64,000 bases of DNA from the NCBI RefSeq assembly GCF_016428755.1, contig NZ_JAELTI010000007.1:45432-109431 (forward strand), given 5' to 3'. Below are positions 51,538 through 61,654 of the stretch, in pieces. Within the stretch, counting starts at the first letter, position 1. Each line of letters begins with the position of its first letter. The position numbers and the translations under genes are program-made. The notes beneath the pieces were generated by a model. It made no database searches. It worked only from the letters and a program-made list of their open reading frames with translations, and was not told the origin of the DNA. This DNA comes from Allobosea sp. ASV33. GTDB taxonomy: Bacteria > Pseudomonadota > Alphaproteobacteria > Rhizobiales > Beijerinckiaceae.

Positions 51538-52434
51538 ATGGATCCCCTGAGCGACGTCGTCTTGCTGCTGCGACCAAGCGCGGCGATCGCAAAGCCGATT
51601 TCGGCCAAAGGCCGATGGGGCGTGCGTTATGATGCCTTTGACGCCCCAGGCTTCACGATCATCCTTGCAGGCGAAGCTCGGTTGGCGATCGAGGGATGCG
51701 AACCGCTTCGGCTGTCTCGGGGCGACTTTCTTCTTCTGCCCAGAACACCGGCGTTCACGCTCAGCAGCGGAGACGGCGTGTTTTGCGAGCCTGTCGCTCC
51801 TCGCAGTGAGGCCGTTCGGCATGGCGAGCAGGATGGCGAGCCCGACTTCGTGGCGTTGGGAGGCAGCTTCACGTTTGAGCGGGCCAACAACCAGCTCCTT
51901 CTGGCGTTGTTGCCCAAGCTGATTTTCATCCCTGCATCCGATGGTCGCGCGACAAGGTTCAGGCGGTTGATCGAGCTGCTCTCCGAGGAATGCACCGCCA
52001 AACTTCCAGGCTCGGAGCTGATCGTTCACCGCATGCTGGAGGTGCTTCTTGTCGAAGCGCTACGCTGGCAGGATGTCGACCGCCAAGTGCCTGCTGGAAT
52101 TCTTCGCGGCTTGCTGGACCCTGGGTTGGCTCGCGCCTTGAAAGCTGTCCACGCCGATGTTCGCGCCAATTGGACAGTTGCCGACCTCGCCAACATTGCG
52201 GGCATGTCGAGATCTGCGTTTTCAGCTCGTTTCAGCGAGGCTCTGGGCTGCGCGCCGATTGAGTATCTGGCGCGCTGGCGGATCGCTATTGCGAAAGACG
52301 CCCTGGCTCGGGGCACCAAGTCCCTCGAACGGATTGCAGATGACATCGGGTATGAATCGGCAAGTGCTTTCAGCACCGCGTTCCGCAGGCATAACGGATG
52401 CGCCCCCGGACAATTCGCTCGCAAGCTGACCTGA
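51538..52434 (+). CDS. AraC-family transcriptional regulator with cupin sensor
   Basis: 298 residues from the ATG at 51538; an ATG at 51487 adds residues overlapping the promoter region. The N-terminal half is a cupin-type sensor (GWGVRYDAFD-like start and GDFLLLPRTPAFTL), and the C-terminal half holds two HTH units (VADLANIAGMSRSAFSARF and IADDIGYESASAFSTAFRRH). Divergent from an SDR gene, a common arrangement in which the regulator activates its neighbour. Confidence 0.87.
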   Translation: MDPLSDVVLLLRPSAAIAKPISAKGRWGVRYDAFDAPGFTIILAGEARLAIEGCEPLRLSRGDFLLLPRTPAFTLSSGDGVFCEPVAPRSEAVRHGEQDGEPDFVALGGSFTFERANNQLLLALLPKLIFIPASDGRATRFRRLIELLSEECTAKLPGSELIVHRMLEVLLVEALRWQDVDRQVPAGILRGLLDPGLARALKAVHADVRANWTVADLANIAGMSRSAFSARFSEALGCAPIEYLARWRIAIAKDALARGTKSLERIADDIGYESASAFSTAFRRHNGCAPGQFARKLT

Positions 52435-52671
52435 CACTCCCGATTCCAACGCGAATTCTCGGTTGCGGGCGGGGCGGCCGTCTCATGGTCTGGCAAGGAA
52501 TGTCCGCTTTTGGGGAGTCATCCAATGTCTGCTGTTGACGCATTTCATCCGGAGGATGAGGCTGGTGGTGCCTAGATGCTGGATAGGTGTTCCCAGCGCT
52601 CAAGGCCCGATGCGGGCCCACGTTCTTCCGGTTGAAGACCGCAGCTTACAGTCTCTCCGCAAGAAATTGCT
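52435..52671. other. Intergenic region between araC and MFS genes
   Basis: 237 bp, convergent. Only a small GGCCCG-ATG-CGGGCC hairpin at 52604-52618 stands out, possibly a weak terminator; no gene seen. Confidence 0.5.
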
Positions 52672-53901
52672 TTAGGGCGTCGGCGCATCTGCGGAATGCG
52701 CAGAGGCGCGCTGCACACGGCGCGCGCGGACTTGGTTAGCGCCCTGTAGGGCGACGGCGGCGGCGCTCAAGACGATCCCGAGCGCGACCACGCCGTGCCA
52801 GCCGGCAGCCTGCCAGGCATAGCTCGCAGTCGCCGACCCGAAGGCGCCGCCGAGGAACATCGCACCCATCAGCACGGTGTTCAGGCGCGCTCGCGCTTCA
52901 GGACGCAGCGCAAAGACGATGTGCTGGTTGGAGACCAATGCGGACTGCATGCCGAAATCAAGCAACATGACGCCGACTACGAGCCCAGCAATCGACGTCC
53001 ATAACCCGAAGACCAGCCAGGACGACAAGGTCACGACGGCTCCCAGCGCAACCACGGGAGCAGCCCCCTTGGAGTCCGCGACGCGGCCGGCGAGCGGCGC
53101 CGCGAGGATTCCGACCGCGCCGACGATGCCGAACAGGCCCGCGATATCGGCGCCGAGGCCGAAGGGTGGCGCCTGCAGGCGGAACGCAAGGACGGTCCAG
53201 AAGGCGGTGAAGGCCGCAAAGAGCAGAGCCTGCGTCAGCGCCGCCAGTCGCAGGGCCGGGAATTCGCGCCAGAGATGCAGCATCGAATGCAGCAGGTGGC
53301 CATAGCCGAGCTTGGAATCCGGCCTGCTGTGCGGGAGCGTCAGCATCATCAGGGCCCCGGCTCCCAGCGCCATCGGCACGCCAAGCCAGAACATCTCGCG
53401 CCAGCCGCCATGCGTCGCGACGAAGCCGGCCAGCGTGCGGCTGAGCAGGATGCCGGTCAGGATTCCCGCGAGGATCGTGCCGACCGTGGCGCCGCGCCGC
53501 TCCGGCGCCGAGAGATGGGCGGCCAGCGGCACGATCTGCTGGGCGACCGTCGCAGCGAGGCCGACGAGGAGCGAGGCGAGCACCAGCAGGGCCGCGCCCG
53601 GCGCCACGGCTGCCAGAATAAGCGCCACGGCCAGCACCCCGAACTGAATGACGATGAGACGCCTGCGTTCGACGATGTCGCCGAGCGGCACCAATAGGAA
53701 CAGTCCTGCGGCGTATCCGAGCTGGGTCGCGGTTGGAATCAGCCCGGACAGCGAGCCGGGCAGTTCCGCCTCGATCAGGCCGAGCATCGGCTGGTTGTAG
53801 TAGATGTTGGCGACAGCGATGCCGGCTGCGGCTGACATCGCATAAATCAACATGCTGCCGATGCGCGGTGGGCTTGCATCCGGCTTGACGGGCTTGTCCA
53901 T
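52672..53901 (-). CDS. MFS transporter, sugar-efflux/drug-efflux type
   Basis: 409 residues from the ATG at 53901; the frame is open to 54135 but that part overlaps the divergent gene. Twelve helices. [20 protein letters not shown] near residue 35 and [13 protein letters not shown] near 80 are characteristic of the DHA1-like exporters with NIYYNQP motif. Probably exports a small organic compound. The FAD monooxygenase gene is divergent, so both could be induced by the same aromatic. Confidence 0.87.
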   Translation of the reverse strand: MDKPVKPDASPPRIGSMLIYAMSAAAGIAVANIYYNQPMLGLIEAELPGSLSGLIPTATQLGYAAGLFLLVPLGDIVERRRLIVIQFGVLAVALILAAVAPGAALLVLASLLVGLAATVAQQIVPLAAHLSAPERRGATVGTILAGILTGILLSRTLAGFVATHGGWREMFWLGVPMALGAGALMMLTLPHSRPDSKLGYGHLLHSMLHLWREFPALRLAALTQALLFAAFTAFWTVLAFRLQAPPFGLGADIAGLFGIVGAVGILAAPLAGRVADSKGAAPVVALGAVVTLSSWLVFGLWTSIAGLVVGVMLLDFGMQSALVSNQHIVFALRPEARARLNTVLMGAMFLGGAFGSATASYAWQAAGWHGVVALGIVLSAAAVALQGANQVRARRVQRASAHSADAPTP

Positions 53902-54015
53902 AGTCTGTGCTCCGCTGGCGGGCCGGCGCGACCGGGTTGGCGGCCGATCCGGCTCTGATGGCCTCGAATCTACGCGCTGGCGCTCCCGCATTCTGTAGCG
54001 CTTGCGGATGCCCGG

Positions 54016-54031
54016 CATACACCTGCGTATG
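54016..54031 (+). promoter_or_regulatory. Response-regulator-box-like motif, copy A
   Basis: CATACACCTGCGTATG, itself a CATAC...GTATG palindrome, 94 bp upstream of the FAD monooxygenase ATG and 114 bp from the divergent MFS start. It matches three other sites in the window in the same orientation relative to the gene. Confidence 0.6.
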
Positions 54032-54125
54032 ATTGCCGGATCGGGCCGCCGCGTTGTCTCAATGAAGGGAACAGGCCCGGTGGCGGAAACGCTCAGGGTC
54101 CTCCGGTATCCGCGAGAGGCGCGCC

Positions 54126-55244
54126 ATGAAACCACTTCGCATCAGCATCATCGGCGGATCTCTCGCAGGCCTGTTCGCCGGCGTCCTGCTGAAGAGCGAC
54201 GGTCATGATGTCACGGTCCATGAGCGTTCCCGCCAAGGCCTCGCGGGTCGCGGCGCCGGCCTGGTCCCTCAACGAGAGGTTTTCCAGATCCTGCGGGCGA
54301 TCGGCATCGAGCACCTCGCCGATATCGGCGTGGTCGCGCAGGAGCGCATCTTCCTCGATCAGGCAGGAGAGATCGTGCAGACGATCAGGGAAGCGCAGAC
54401 CCAGCTCTCGTGGGACGTGCTCTACGAGCAGGTCGCGGCACGCATCGCGCCGGCCGATTACCGGCTCGGCAGCCAGCTCGTGCGGGTCGAAGCTGAGGGC
54501 GAGGGCGCTGCGAAGCTCAGCTTCGCCGACGGCTCGCGCGACGAGGCCGATCTGGTGATTGGCGCCGACGGTATCGGCTCGGTCGTGCGCCAGGCACTCT
54601 CTCCCGATCATGCGGCAAACCGCTATGCCGGCTATGTCGCCTGGCGCGGATTGATCCCGGAGATGGCGCTGCCTGCGAGGGCCTCGCTGCTATTGGACCG
54701 CTTCGCCTTCTATCTCGCGCCGGGCGACCACGCGCTGGGCTACCTCGTACCCGGCCCGAACGGCGAGACCGCGCCGGGCCAGCGGCGCTATAACTGGGTC
54801 TGGTACCGGCGGGTGGCGGAGCATGATCTGCGGGCGCTCTTCACCGATCGCGACGGCCGTAGCCATCCGGTCTCGCTGCCGCGCGGCGGGCTGTCATCGG
54901 AGCGGCGCGACGCGCTGCGCCATGATGCCCGCATCCACCTGCCGCCGCCCTTCTCGCTTGCCGTCGCGGTGGAGGAGACGCCCTCGATCCAGGGGATCTA
55001 CGACTATGAGACGCCCGCCATGGTGGGAGGGCGTATCGCTCTGATCGGCGATGCCGCCTTCGTGGTCAGGCCGCACACCGCCATGGGGGTCGGCAAGGCG
55101 GCCGGCGACGTGATGTCGTTGCGCAAGCATCTGGCCGCGGAGGCCGACCTGGAAACGGCTCTCGCGCGCTACCAAGGCGAGCGACTGCCGGTCGGTCGCG
55201 AGATCGCAGCCCTGGGCCGACGCCTTGGTGCGACCGCGCTGTAA
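54126..55244 (+). CDS. FAD-dependent aromatic monooxygenase
   Basis: 372 residues. FAD-binding IIGGSLAGL at 8-16, DG motif in VIGADGIGS near 155, and [20 protein letters not shown] near 305. The combination fits class A flavin hydroxylases of the 2,6-dihydroxypyridine hydroxylase type. These hydroxylate aromatic or N-heterocyclic compounds with NAD(P)H and oxygen. Followed after 66 bp by poxB on the same strand. Confidence 0.85.
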   Translation: MKPLRISIIGGSLAGLFAGVLLKSDGHDVTVHERSRQGLAGRGAGLVPQREVFQILRAIGIEHLADIGVVAQERIFLDQAGEIVQTIREAQTQLSWDVLYEQVAARIAPADYRLGSQLVRVEAEGEGAAKLSFADGSRDEADLVIGADGIGSVVRQALSPDHAANRYAGYVAWRGLIPEMALPARASLLLDRFAFYLAPGDHALGYLVPGPNGETAPGQRRYNWVWYRRVAEHDLRALFTDRDGRSHPVSLPRGGLSSERRDALRHDARIHLPPPFSLAVAVEETPSIQGIYDYETPAMVGGRIALIGDAAFVVRPHTAMGVGKAAGDVMSLRKHLAAEADLETALARYQGERLPVGREIAALGRRLGATAL

Positions 55245-55310
55245 GCTCCGGCGGACATGCCGGCCATGTGACACCGAAATCCTTCGAGGACAGCGAGAGA
55301 GGCCAAGCTC

Positions 55311-57047
55311 ATGTCGAAACGCAATGTTACCGATCTGATCGTCGAAACCCTGGATCGTGCGGGAGTCGAGCGCATCTACGGCGTCGTCGGCGATAGCCTG
55401 AACGGGCTGACCGAAGCGCTACGCCAGACCGGCAAGATCGACTGGGTGCATGTCCGGCATGAAGAGGTGGCCGCCTTCGCCGCCGCAGGCGAATCCCAGA
55501 TCACGGGCAAGCTCGCAGTCTGTGCGGGCTCCTGCGGCCCGGGCAACCTGCACCTTATCAACGGCCTCTACGACGCCCAGCGCAGCCGCACGCCCGTGCT
55601 GGCCATCGCCGCGCAGATTCCGTCGGCGGAGATCGGCGGTGGCTATTTCCAGGAAACGCATCCGCAGAACTTGTTTCGCGAATGCAGCGTCTATTGCGAG
55701 ATGGTCTCCGACCCCAGCCAGATGCCTTATGTGCTGGAGAATGCGATCCGCGCTGCCGTCGGAGAGCGCGGTGTCGCGGTCATCGTGATCCCCGGCGACG
55801 TGGCGCTGAAGCCGGCGCCGGCGCGGGATGTCGCGCCCGCCGCAGGGTTGTTGCCGCCGATGCCTGTCGTCACGCCTGCCGAGGCGCAAGTCGAGGCCCT
55901 CGCTGCCCTGCTCAACGGAGCGCAACGCGTGACGCTGTTCTGCGGCCGTGGCTGTGCCGGTGCGCATCCCCAGCTGATGAAACTCGCCGAGACGTTGAAG
56001 AGCCCGATCGTCCACGCGCTCGGCGGCAAGGAGCATGTCGAATACGACAACCCCTATGATGTCGGCATGACCGGCTTCATCGGTTTCGCCTCAGGCTATG
56101 AGGCGATGCACGCATGCGATCTGCTGCTGATGCTGGGCACCGATTTTCCCTACAAGCAGTTCCTCCCGAGCGGCATCACGATCGCGCAGGTCGACATCCG
56201 CGCATCGCAGCTCGGCCGCCGCTGCAAGCTCGATCTCGGCATCGTCGGCGATGTCGGCGCGACGATCGAGGCCCTGCTGCCCCGTCTCGCGGCCAAGCAG
56301 GACCGGACGCATCTCGACGACAGCCTCGACCGCTACCGGCACTCCCGTGAAGGGCTCGATGCGCTGGCGCGTGGCACGCCAGGCCGCAGGCCGATCCATC
56401 CGCAATATCTGGCGAAGGTCCTGAGCGACGTCGCCGCGGAGGACGCAGCCTTCACCTTCGATGTCGGCACGCCGACGATCTGGGCGGCACGCTATCTCAG
56501 GATGAACGGCCAGCGCCGTCTGGTGGGCTCGCTGGTGCATGGCTCGATGGCCAACGCCATGCCGCAAGCCATCGGCATCCAGGCGGCGCAGGCCAGCCGG
56601 CAGGTGATCTCGCTCTCCGGCGATGGCGGCTTCACCATGCTGATGGGTGATCTGATCACGCTCAAGCAGCAGAAGCTGCCGGTGAAGATCGTCATTTTCA
56701 ACAATGGCGTGCTCGGCTTCGTCGCTCTCGAAATGAAGGCTGCGGGCTTCGTGGAACTCGGAACCGATCTTGAGAATCCCGATTTCGCAGCGATGGCGCG
56801 CGCCATGGGCATTCATGGCGTCAGGGTCGAGGATCCCGGCGATCTGCCGGGCGCGGTCGCAGACGTGCTTGGCCATAACGGGCCAGCCGTGCTCGACGTG
56901 GTGACAGCGACGCAGGAACTCTCGATGCCGCCGACCATCGGTCTGGAGCAGGCGAAGGGCTTCGGCCTGTGGATGCTGCGGGCCGTGATGAGCGGGCGCG
57001 GCGACGAGGTGCTCGACCTCGCCAAGCAGAACCTGCTGCCGCGCTGA
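55311..57047 (+). CDS. poxB: Thiamine-diphosphate-dependent pyruvate oxidase/dehydrogenase (quinone)
   Basis: 578 residues, near the 572 of E. coli PoxB. Active-site Glu in HVRHEEVAAFAA near residue 50, FAD/central domain, and ThDP motif GDGGFTMLMGD ending IVIFNNG (about 440-470). The C-terminus (VLDLAKQNLLPR) could serve as a lipid-binding helix. PoxB decarboxylates pyruvate to acetate and CO2 and reduces ubiquinone, typically in stationary or stress conditions. Probably co-transcribed with the FAD monooxygenase. Acetolactate synthase is less likely because GDSLNGLTEAL and AVCAGSCGPG are PoxB-like. Confidence 0.88.
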   Translation: MSKRNVTDLIVETLDRAGVERIYGVVGDSLNGLTEALRQTGKIDWVHVRHEEVAAFAAAGESQITGKLAVCAGSCGPGNLHLINGLYDAQRSRTPVLAIAAQIPSAEIGGGYFQETHPQNLFRECSVYCEMVSDPSQMPYVLENAIRAAVGERGVAVIVIPGDVALKPAPARDVAPAAGLLPPMPVVTPAEAQVEALAALLNGAQRVTLFCGRGCAGAHPQLMKLAETLKSPIVHALGGKEHVEYDNPYDVGMTGFIGFASGYEAMHACDLLLMLGTDFPYKQFLPSGITIAQVDIRASQLGRRCKLDLGIVGDVGATIEALLPRLAAKQDRTHLDDSLDRYRHSREGLDALARGTPGRRPIHPQYLAKVLSDVAAEDAAFTFDVGTPTIWAARYLRMNGQRRLVGSLVHGSMANAMPQAIGIQAAQASRQVISLSGDGGFTMLMGDLITLKQQKLPVKIVIFNNGVLGFVALEMKAAGFVELGTDLENPDFAAMARAMGIHGVRVEDPGDLPGAVADVLGHNGPAVLDVVTATQELSMPPTIGLEQAKGFGLWMLRAVMSGRGDEVLDLAKQNLLPR

Positions 57048-57185
57048 CCTGACCCGAGCCGATCGAACGACGCCAGCCGGGGCCTCGCGGTCCCGGCTCC
57101 CGCACCTTATCGCGGGGATCGCGATCCTTCCGGCCTTTCCACTGATCGGCTCGCGGCGTTTTCAGCCTCCGGCTGCGGCCAAACG

Positions 57186-57218
57186 AAAGGGAGGGCGGAG
57201 ATGATCCGCCCTCCCTTT
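57186..57218. terminator. Strong bidirectional terminator
   Basis: AAAGGGAGGGCGGA (57186-57199), 5-nt loop, exact complement (57205-57218): 14-bp stem flanked by AAA/TTT. It stands between the convergent ends of poxB and the alpha/beta hydrolase gene. Confidence 0.88.
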
Positions 57219-57243
57219 GTCATTGTCGCGCGTGGGTTGCGCG

Positions 57244-58224
57244 TCAGCCCTTCACGAAGGCCAGCAGATCCGGATTGATCACCTCGGCATGGGTGGTCAG
57301 CATGCCGTGGGGGAAGCCCTCGTAGATCTTCAGCGTGCCGTGCTTCAAGAGCTTGGCTTGCAGAAGCGCCGCGTCCTTGTAGGGCACGATCTGGTCGTCA
57401 TCGCCCTGCATCGCCAGCGTCGGCACGGTAATCGCCTTCAGATCCTCGGTCTGGTCGGTCTCGGAGAAGGCCTTGATGCCCTCGTAATGGGCCAGCGCTC
57501 CGCCGATCATGCCCTGCCGCCACCAGTTCTGGATTACGCCTTGCGAAACCTTCGCGCCCTCGCGGTTGAAGCCGTAGAACGGGCCGGAGGCGACATCGAG
57601 ATAAAACTGCGCGCGATTGGCGGCCAGTGCCTTGCGGAAGCCGTCGAAGACCTCGATCGGCGTCCCGCCCGGGTTGCTCGCGGTCTTCAGCATCAGCGGC
57701 GGCACGGCGCTGACCAGCACCGCCTTGGCGACGCGGCCATGGGGCTGGCCGAACTTCGCGACATAGCGGGCGACCTCGCCCCCGCCGGTCGAGTGGCCGA
57801 TATGGACGGCGTTCTTGAGGTCGAGATGCTCGACCACGGCGAAGGCGTCAGCGGCGTAGTGATCCATGTCGTTGCCGGTATCGGCCTGCGAAGAGCGGCC
57901 ATGACCGCGACGGTCATGGGCCACGACGCGGTAGCCGTTCGCGAGGAAGAACAGCATCTGCGCATCCCAGTCGTCCGAGGACAGCGGCCAGCCGTGATGG
58001 AACATGATCGGCTGGGCGCTTTTGGGGCCCCAGTCCTTGTAGAAGATCTCGATGCCGTCCTTGGTCTTGACGTAACCGCTGCTCATGGTCGTGGCTCCTG
58101 TCGTGTTCCGAATGGGTCGTGACGGTTGTGCGGATGCTGCCGCAGGGATCAGGCTCGCTGCAGAAGCGGCGGCCATGCCGGCCATCGCGGCCCACCGGGT
58201 GACGATGAAACTGACGTCTGACAT
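57244..58224 (-). CDS. Alpha/beta hydrolase, non-haem chloroperoxidase-like
   Basis: 326 residues from the ATG at 58224, which provides a plausible signal peptide ([20 protein letters not shown], ending near AASAQ) and a GGAG site. A second start at 58086 with AGGAG would give a cytoplasmic 280-residue form. Oxyanion region [13 protein letters not shown], nucleophile in [14 protein letters not shown], Asp in QGDDDQIVP, His near EGFPHGM. The sequence matches cofactor-free haloperoxidases/esterases. A motif shared with three other promoters lies 86 bp upstream, tying it to the two-component locus that follows. Confidence 0.86.
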   Translation of the reverse strand: MSDVSFIVTRWAAMAGMAAASAASLIPAAASAQPSRPIRNTTGATTMSSGYVKTKDGIEIFYKDWGPKSAQPIMFHHGWPLSSDDWDAQMLFFLANGYRVVAHDRRGHGRSSQADTGNDMDHYAADAFAVVEHLDLKNAVHIGHSTGGGEVARYVAKFGQPHGRVAKAVLVSAVPPLMLKTASNPGGTPIEVFDGFRKALAANRAQFYLDVASGPFYGFNREGAKVSQGVIQNWWRQGMIGGALAHYEGIKAFSETDQTEDLKAITVPTLAMQGDDDQIVPYKDAALLQAKLLKHGTLKIYEGFPHGMLTTHAEVINPDLLAFVKG

Positions 58225-58309
58225 GGCCTTGTCTCCGCATTGGGTAGCTGACGAAGACAGGTTAGGCGGGGGCAGCCGGGGCCGGAATCCTACGCTTGGA
58301 TCAGCGTCT

Positions 58310-58325
58310 CATACGAAGGTGTGGG
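58310..58325 (-). promoter_or_regulatory. Response-regulator-box-like motif, copy B
   Basis: On the gene strand CCCACACCTTCGTATG, 85 bp upstream of the alpha/beta hydrolase start at 58224. Same orientation as copies A, C and D. Confidence 0.5.
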
Positions 58326-58334
58326 GTGTGCCGG

Positions 58335-58712
58335 TCAGGCATGCCCGTGAGCAAGGGCGGCAGCCAGGTGATGTGCGATCGTGTCGGGCTCTGCCGGCTT
58401 GTCTAGGAAAGCGCAGGCACCCGCCGCCATGACGCGCTCGCGCACGGGCGCCGTCGGAAAGGCGGTCATGAATATCATTGGAAAGCGGCGCCCGGCCGCG
58501 ATCAGTTCGGCCTGGAGCTGGTCCCCGTTCATTTCGGGCATCTGTATATCGGAGATCATGCAGTCGGGATCGCCCGTCTCGCAATCTGCGAGGAATTCCG
58601 GCGCCGAGCCATAGCTGCGGGCTTCGTAGCCCAGCGAGCGGATCAGGCTGGCCAGCGAATTGCGAACGCCGTCGTCGTCATCGACGATCGCGACTGTCGG
58701 TATGTGATGCAT
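58335..58712 (-). CDS. Single-domain response regulator (FixJ/CheY-type receiver)
   Basis: 125 residues from the ATG at 58712. Receiver domain only: acidic pocket at 11-14, phosphoacceptor D55 in MISDIQMPEMNGD, T/A region in FMTAFPT, and K in FLDKPAEPD. No output domain, so it may act as a phosphate sink or protein-interaction regulator. Lies downstream of the LuxR-type regulator gene (117 bp), with its own motif copy upstream at 58804-58819. Confidence 0.88.
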   Translation of the reverse strand: MHHIPTVAIVDDDDGVRNSLASLIRSLGYEARSYGSAPEFLADCETGDPDCMISDIQMPEMNGDQLQAELIAAGRRFPMIFMTAFPTAPVRERVMAAGACAFLDKPAEPDTIAHHLAAALAHGHA

Positions 58713-58803
58713 GTCCACGCTTCTTTGTGCCGATGGTCGCACAAAAGGGGGACTCCGTGCGCGGCCTGACCTTGTTATGAAGGATCATCCGTCGTGCGGC
58801 CAT

Positions 58804-58819
58804 CATACGCAGGTTTGCA
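58804..58819 (-). promoter_or_regulatory. Response-regulator-box-like motif, copy C
   Basis: On the gene strand TGCAAACCTGCGTATG, 91 bp upstream of the single-domain response regulator start at 58712. Shares ACCTGCGTATG with copy A. Confidence 0.58.
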
Positions 58820-58829
58820 CCCCGCAGGC

Positions 58830-59483
58830 TCACGGCTTGTGAACCCCCAGCGCCTCCGCCGTCCGGACGAGGTCGGCCAAGGTGCGCACCCCCATCTTTC
58901 TCATGACGTTGCCACGATGGATCTTCACCGTGATCTCGCTCAGGCCGAGCACGCCGGCGACCTGCTTGTTCATCAGCCCCGCGACGACATGCGTCATCAC
59001 CTCGCGCTCCCTGGCTGTCAGCGTCGCATAGGCTGAACGCTGATCGTCCAGCGCCGCGGTCACGCTGCGGCGCTGCCGATCGCGCTCGATCGCGGCTGTC
59101 ACCGCGTCGAGCATTTCCTGATCGCGGAAAGGCTTCGACAGGAAATCGACCGCACCGGCCTTCATCGCCCGCACGGTCATCGGTATGTCCCCATGCCCGG
59201 TCATGAAGACGATCGGCAGCGCGATCCCCTGCCGGGCGAGCTGGTCCTGGAAATCGAGGCCGCTGATGCCGGGCAGGCGCACGTCGAGAATGATGCAGCC
59301 TGGCACGTCGGGCAAGGCGCCCTGCAAGAGCTCCGCCGGCGCGCCGAAGAGCCGTGTCGCCAGTCCGACCGACCGGATCAGGCTGTCGAGGGATTCGCGC
59401 ACCGCCGGATCGTCGTCGACGATCACGACAAGCGGCGGGCTCGGGGAGGCCGGGGCCGGCTTGACGGAGGTCTGCCTGATCAT
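58830..59483 (-). CDS. LuxR/FixJ-type response regulator
   Basis: 217 residues. Receiver (about 17-135) with D67 in IILDVRLPGISGLD and K in FLSKPF, followed by a LuxR-type HTH (about 150-215; LTAREREVMTHVVAGLMNKQ, then VAGVLGLSEITVKIHRGNVM). Its ATG overlaps the stop of the histidine kinase gene by 4 bp, so kinase and regulator are translated together. The closest functional relatives are StyR/FixJ/NodW. It probably recognises the ACCTGCGTATG-type motif found upstream of four genes here. Confidence 0.92.
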   Translation of the reverse strand: MIRQTSVKPAPASPSPPLVVIVDDDPAVRESLDSLIRSVGLATRLFGAPAELLQGALPDVPGCIILDVRLPGISGLDFQDQLARQGIALPIVFMTGHGDIPMTVRAMKAGAVDFLSKPFRDQEMLDAVTAAIERDRQRRSVTAALDDQRSAYATLTAREREVMTHVVAGLMNKQVAGVLGLSEITVKIHRGNVMRKMGVRTLADLVRTAEALGVHKP

Positions 59484-61465
59484 GCCGCGGTACCATGGTG
59501 GGGAATAGGAAGAGTCAGGCGGAATGTCGCTCCGCCGTCTGGAGGGTTCTCGACCGAAAGCTTTCCGCCGTGAGCTTCGGCGGTCGTGCGGCAGATCGCA
59601 AGACCCATGCCCATCCCCTCCGGCTTGGTCGTGAAGAAGGGATCGAACAGGCGCTCCAGGTGCTGGGGTGAGATGCCGGGACCAGTGTCGCGTAGAGCGA
59701 TCTCGATACGACCGCCTTCCACTTGGCAGTGTGCCTGATCGGCGGTGATCGTCAGCAGGCGCCGGCCGTCATGCTCCGCCATGGCCTGCCCGGCATTGAC
59801 CATCAGGTTGACCAGGACTTGCTGGAGCTGGATCCGGTCGCCGATGACAGGCGGCAAGTCTGCCGGCACTTCGACGCGCAATTCGACCTCGGCGCGCGCG
59901 AGTTCCCGCTGCACGAGCTGAGCGGCCTCCTCGATCAGCGTCGCGACATCCAGCGCATTCGAGCGGGTTGGCGTCTTGGTCAGGAAGGCCCGGATCCGCT
60001 TGACGATCTCGCTGGCGCGCCGCCCTTCGGAAACGACGCGCCCGATGGCGCTGTCGACCTCCTGCAGGTCAGGCTTGTCACGGCGCAGCCAGCGCAGCGC
60101 CGCCTCGCCGTTGGTCACGACCGCCATCAAAGGCTGGTTGACCTCATGGGCGATCGACGCGGTGAGCTCACCCAATGTCGCCACGCGGGCGGCATGGGCG
60201 AGCTCCGCTTGCGCGTGCAGCACCGCATCCTGCGCCTGCCGGCGTTCGGTGATGTCGACGACGAAGACCAGCACGTTGCCGTCGCCGTCATCGACTGTCG
60301 GAAAGGTAATGGCGAAGATCACCGGCACGCGACTGCCATCTGCCCTGACGATTTCCGTCTCGCCTTCATGGAAGCCGTCGCCGCGAGCAAAAGCCGCCAG
60401 CGCCGGCCCGAAGGTCGGATCGCTCTCGCTCAGCACATCGTCGACCGTCTGATGGAGATGAGAATTACTCTCAGCTCCGATCATGGCGAGAAAGGCCGGA
60501 TTGACGTCGACGATCTTCGTCACCTTGCGCAGGCGCGCGACAAGGTCTGGATGCGTGGCCAGATGACCGGCCAGTGCCTCCCCATCCGCGAGACCGAGCG
60601 CAGCGAGTTCGCGACGCGCCGCGCTCCAGTCCTCCTGGACGACGCCGACCCGAGTCGCATCGAACATGCGCCGGTAGCGTCTCTCGCTCTGAACCAGCGC
60701 TGCGTGGGCCGCCTCACGTTCGGTGACATCCGTATTCGTCTCGAACACGCCGACGATGCGTCCCCTGGCATCGTGTTGGAGGGCCCAGCGACTTTCCACG
60801 GTGATCCGCCCGCCGGCCTTGGTCCGGTGCTCCAGCGTGCCGTCCCATCGTCCCGTGTCGTGAAGCACGCGGTCGGCTGCGTCGCGCGGCAGCGCATATC
60901 GCGTCTCCAGCAACTCGTCGGCGATCCGGCCCGTCGCCTCGGCGGCAGACCAACCATAGGTCTCTTCCGAGGCGCGATTCCAGAATGTGATCTGTCCGAA
61001 AGTGTCTCGCACGAAGATCATGTCGTGCGACAGATTGAGCAGCCGGGCTTGGGCCGCCAGCGTCGCCGTGGCCGCCTGGTTCTTCAGGGAGAGCAACGTC
61101 GCGATCGTGACCGCCGCCAGGCTGACCAGCGCGCGCAAAGTGGGTGCGCCGGCCAGGCTCAGGCCATGTGTATCGACATAAGCCACGACGGTCAGGATCA
61201 GGCTCGTCACCGCCGCCACGAGGATGTCGCTCCGCCGTCCGGTGCCCGCTGCCAGCAAGACAACCAGAACGTAGAGCACAGCCACTGCGCCCTCCAGCGG
61301 CGAGAGCGTATCGAACAGGAAGATGCAGAGCGCGAGCAGAGCCGCCGCGATGCGAAGTGCCGTCGTGTTCATGGCCGGAGAGAAGAAGGAGCGCTGGGGG
61401 AGAGCGGTGTCCGGCGGGGTGGATCGAGAGGCGCTGTGCTGAGCGGCGGAGAGGCGGGAGGACAT
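59480..61465 (-). CDS. Membrane PAS sensor histidine kinase
   Basis: 661 residues from the ATG at 61465; an ATG at 61372 directly before the first helix is an alternative. Four or so N-terminal helices (about 35-125), a PAS domain (about 135-250), a second PAS-like domain (about 255-410), HisKA with H439 (ASIAHEVNQPL), and HATPase_c with N box NLMVNAGQAM and G boxes DTGPGIS and GMGMGL. Resembles FixL/StyS-type kinases. No haem-binding signature was recognised, so the stimulus is unknown. Overlaps the regulator gene by 4 bp. Confidence 0.9.
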   Translation of the reverse strand: MSSRLSAAQHSASRSTPPDTALPQRSFFSPAMNTTALRIAAALLALCIFLFDTLSPLEGAVAVLYVLVVLLAAGTGRRSDILVAAVTSLILTVVAYVDTHGLSLAGAPTLRALVSLAAVTIATLLSLKNQAATATLAAQARLLNLSHDMIFVRDTFGQITFWNRASEETYGWSAAEATGRIADELLETRYALPRDAADRVLHDTGRWDGTLEHRTKAGGRITVESRWALQHDARGRIVGVFETNTDVTEREAAHAALVQSERRYRRMFDATRVGVVQEDWSAARRELAALGLADGEALAGHLATHPDLVARLRKVTKIVDVNPAFLAMIGAESNSHLHQTVDDVLSESDPTFGPALAAFARGDGFHEGETEIVRADGSRVPVIFAITFPTVDDGDGNVLVFVVDITERRQAQDAVLHAQAELAHAARVATLGELTASIAHEVNQPLMAVVTNGEAALRWLRRDKPDLQEVDSAIGRVVSEGRRASEIVKRIRAFLTKTPTRSNALDVATLIEEAAQLVQRELARAEVELRVEVPADLPPVIGDRIQLQQVLVNLMVNAGQAMAEHDGRRLLTITADQAHCQVEGGRIEIALRDTGPGISPQHLERLFDPFFTTKPEGMGMGLAICRTTAEAHGGKLSVENPPDGGATFRLTLPIPHHGTAA

Positions 61466-61638
61466 GAGGGGCAGCCGATTCCGGTCGCGAGAGCTGACAA
61501 CGCGCTAGCATAGCTCATCTGCCTCGTCCCCCGCGATCGGTGCGGATGCTTCGATCCGCGGCATCACTTTCGCGAAACCGGCCGGCGATGGAATCATACA
61601 GGGGTTTAGGTCGGCCGGGCGCGGCCTTCGCTGGCGCA

Positions 61639-61654
61639 CATAAACCTAGGTATG
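61639..61654 (+). promoter_or_regulatory. Response-regulator-box-like motif, copy D
   Basis: CATAAACCTAGGTATG, 99 bp upstream of the dps ATG. It resembles the StyR/TodT box ATAAACC-N2-GGTTTAT. A second CCTAGG lies 53 bp downstream at 61698-61703, about five helical turns away. Confidence 0.6.
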
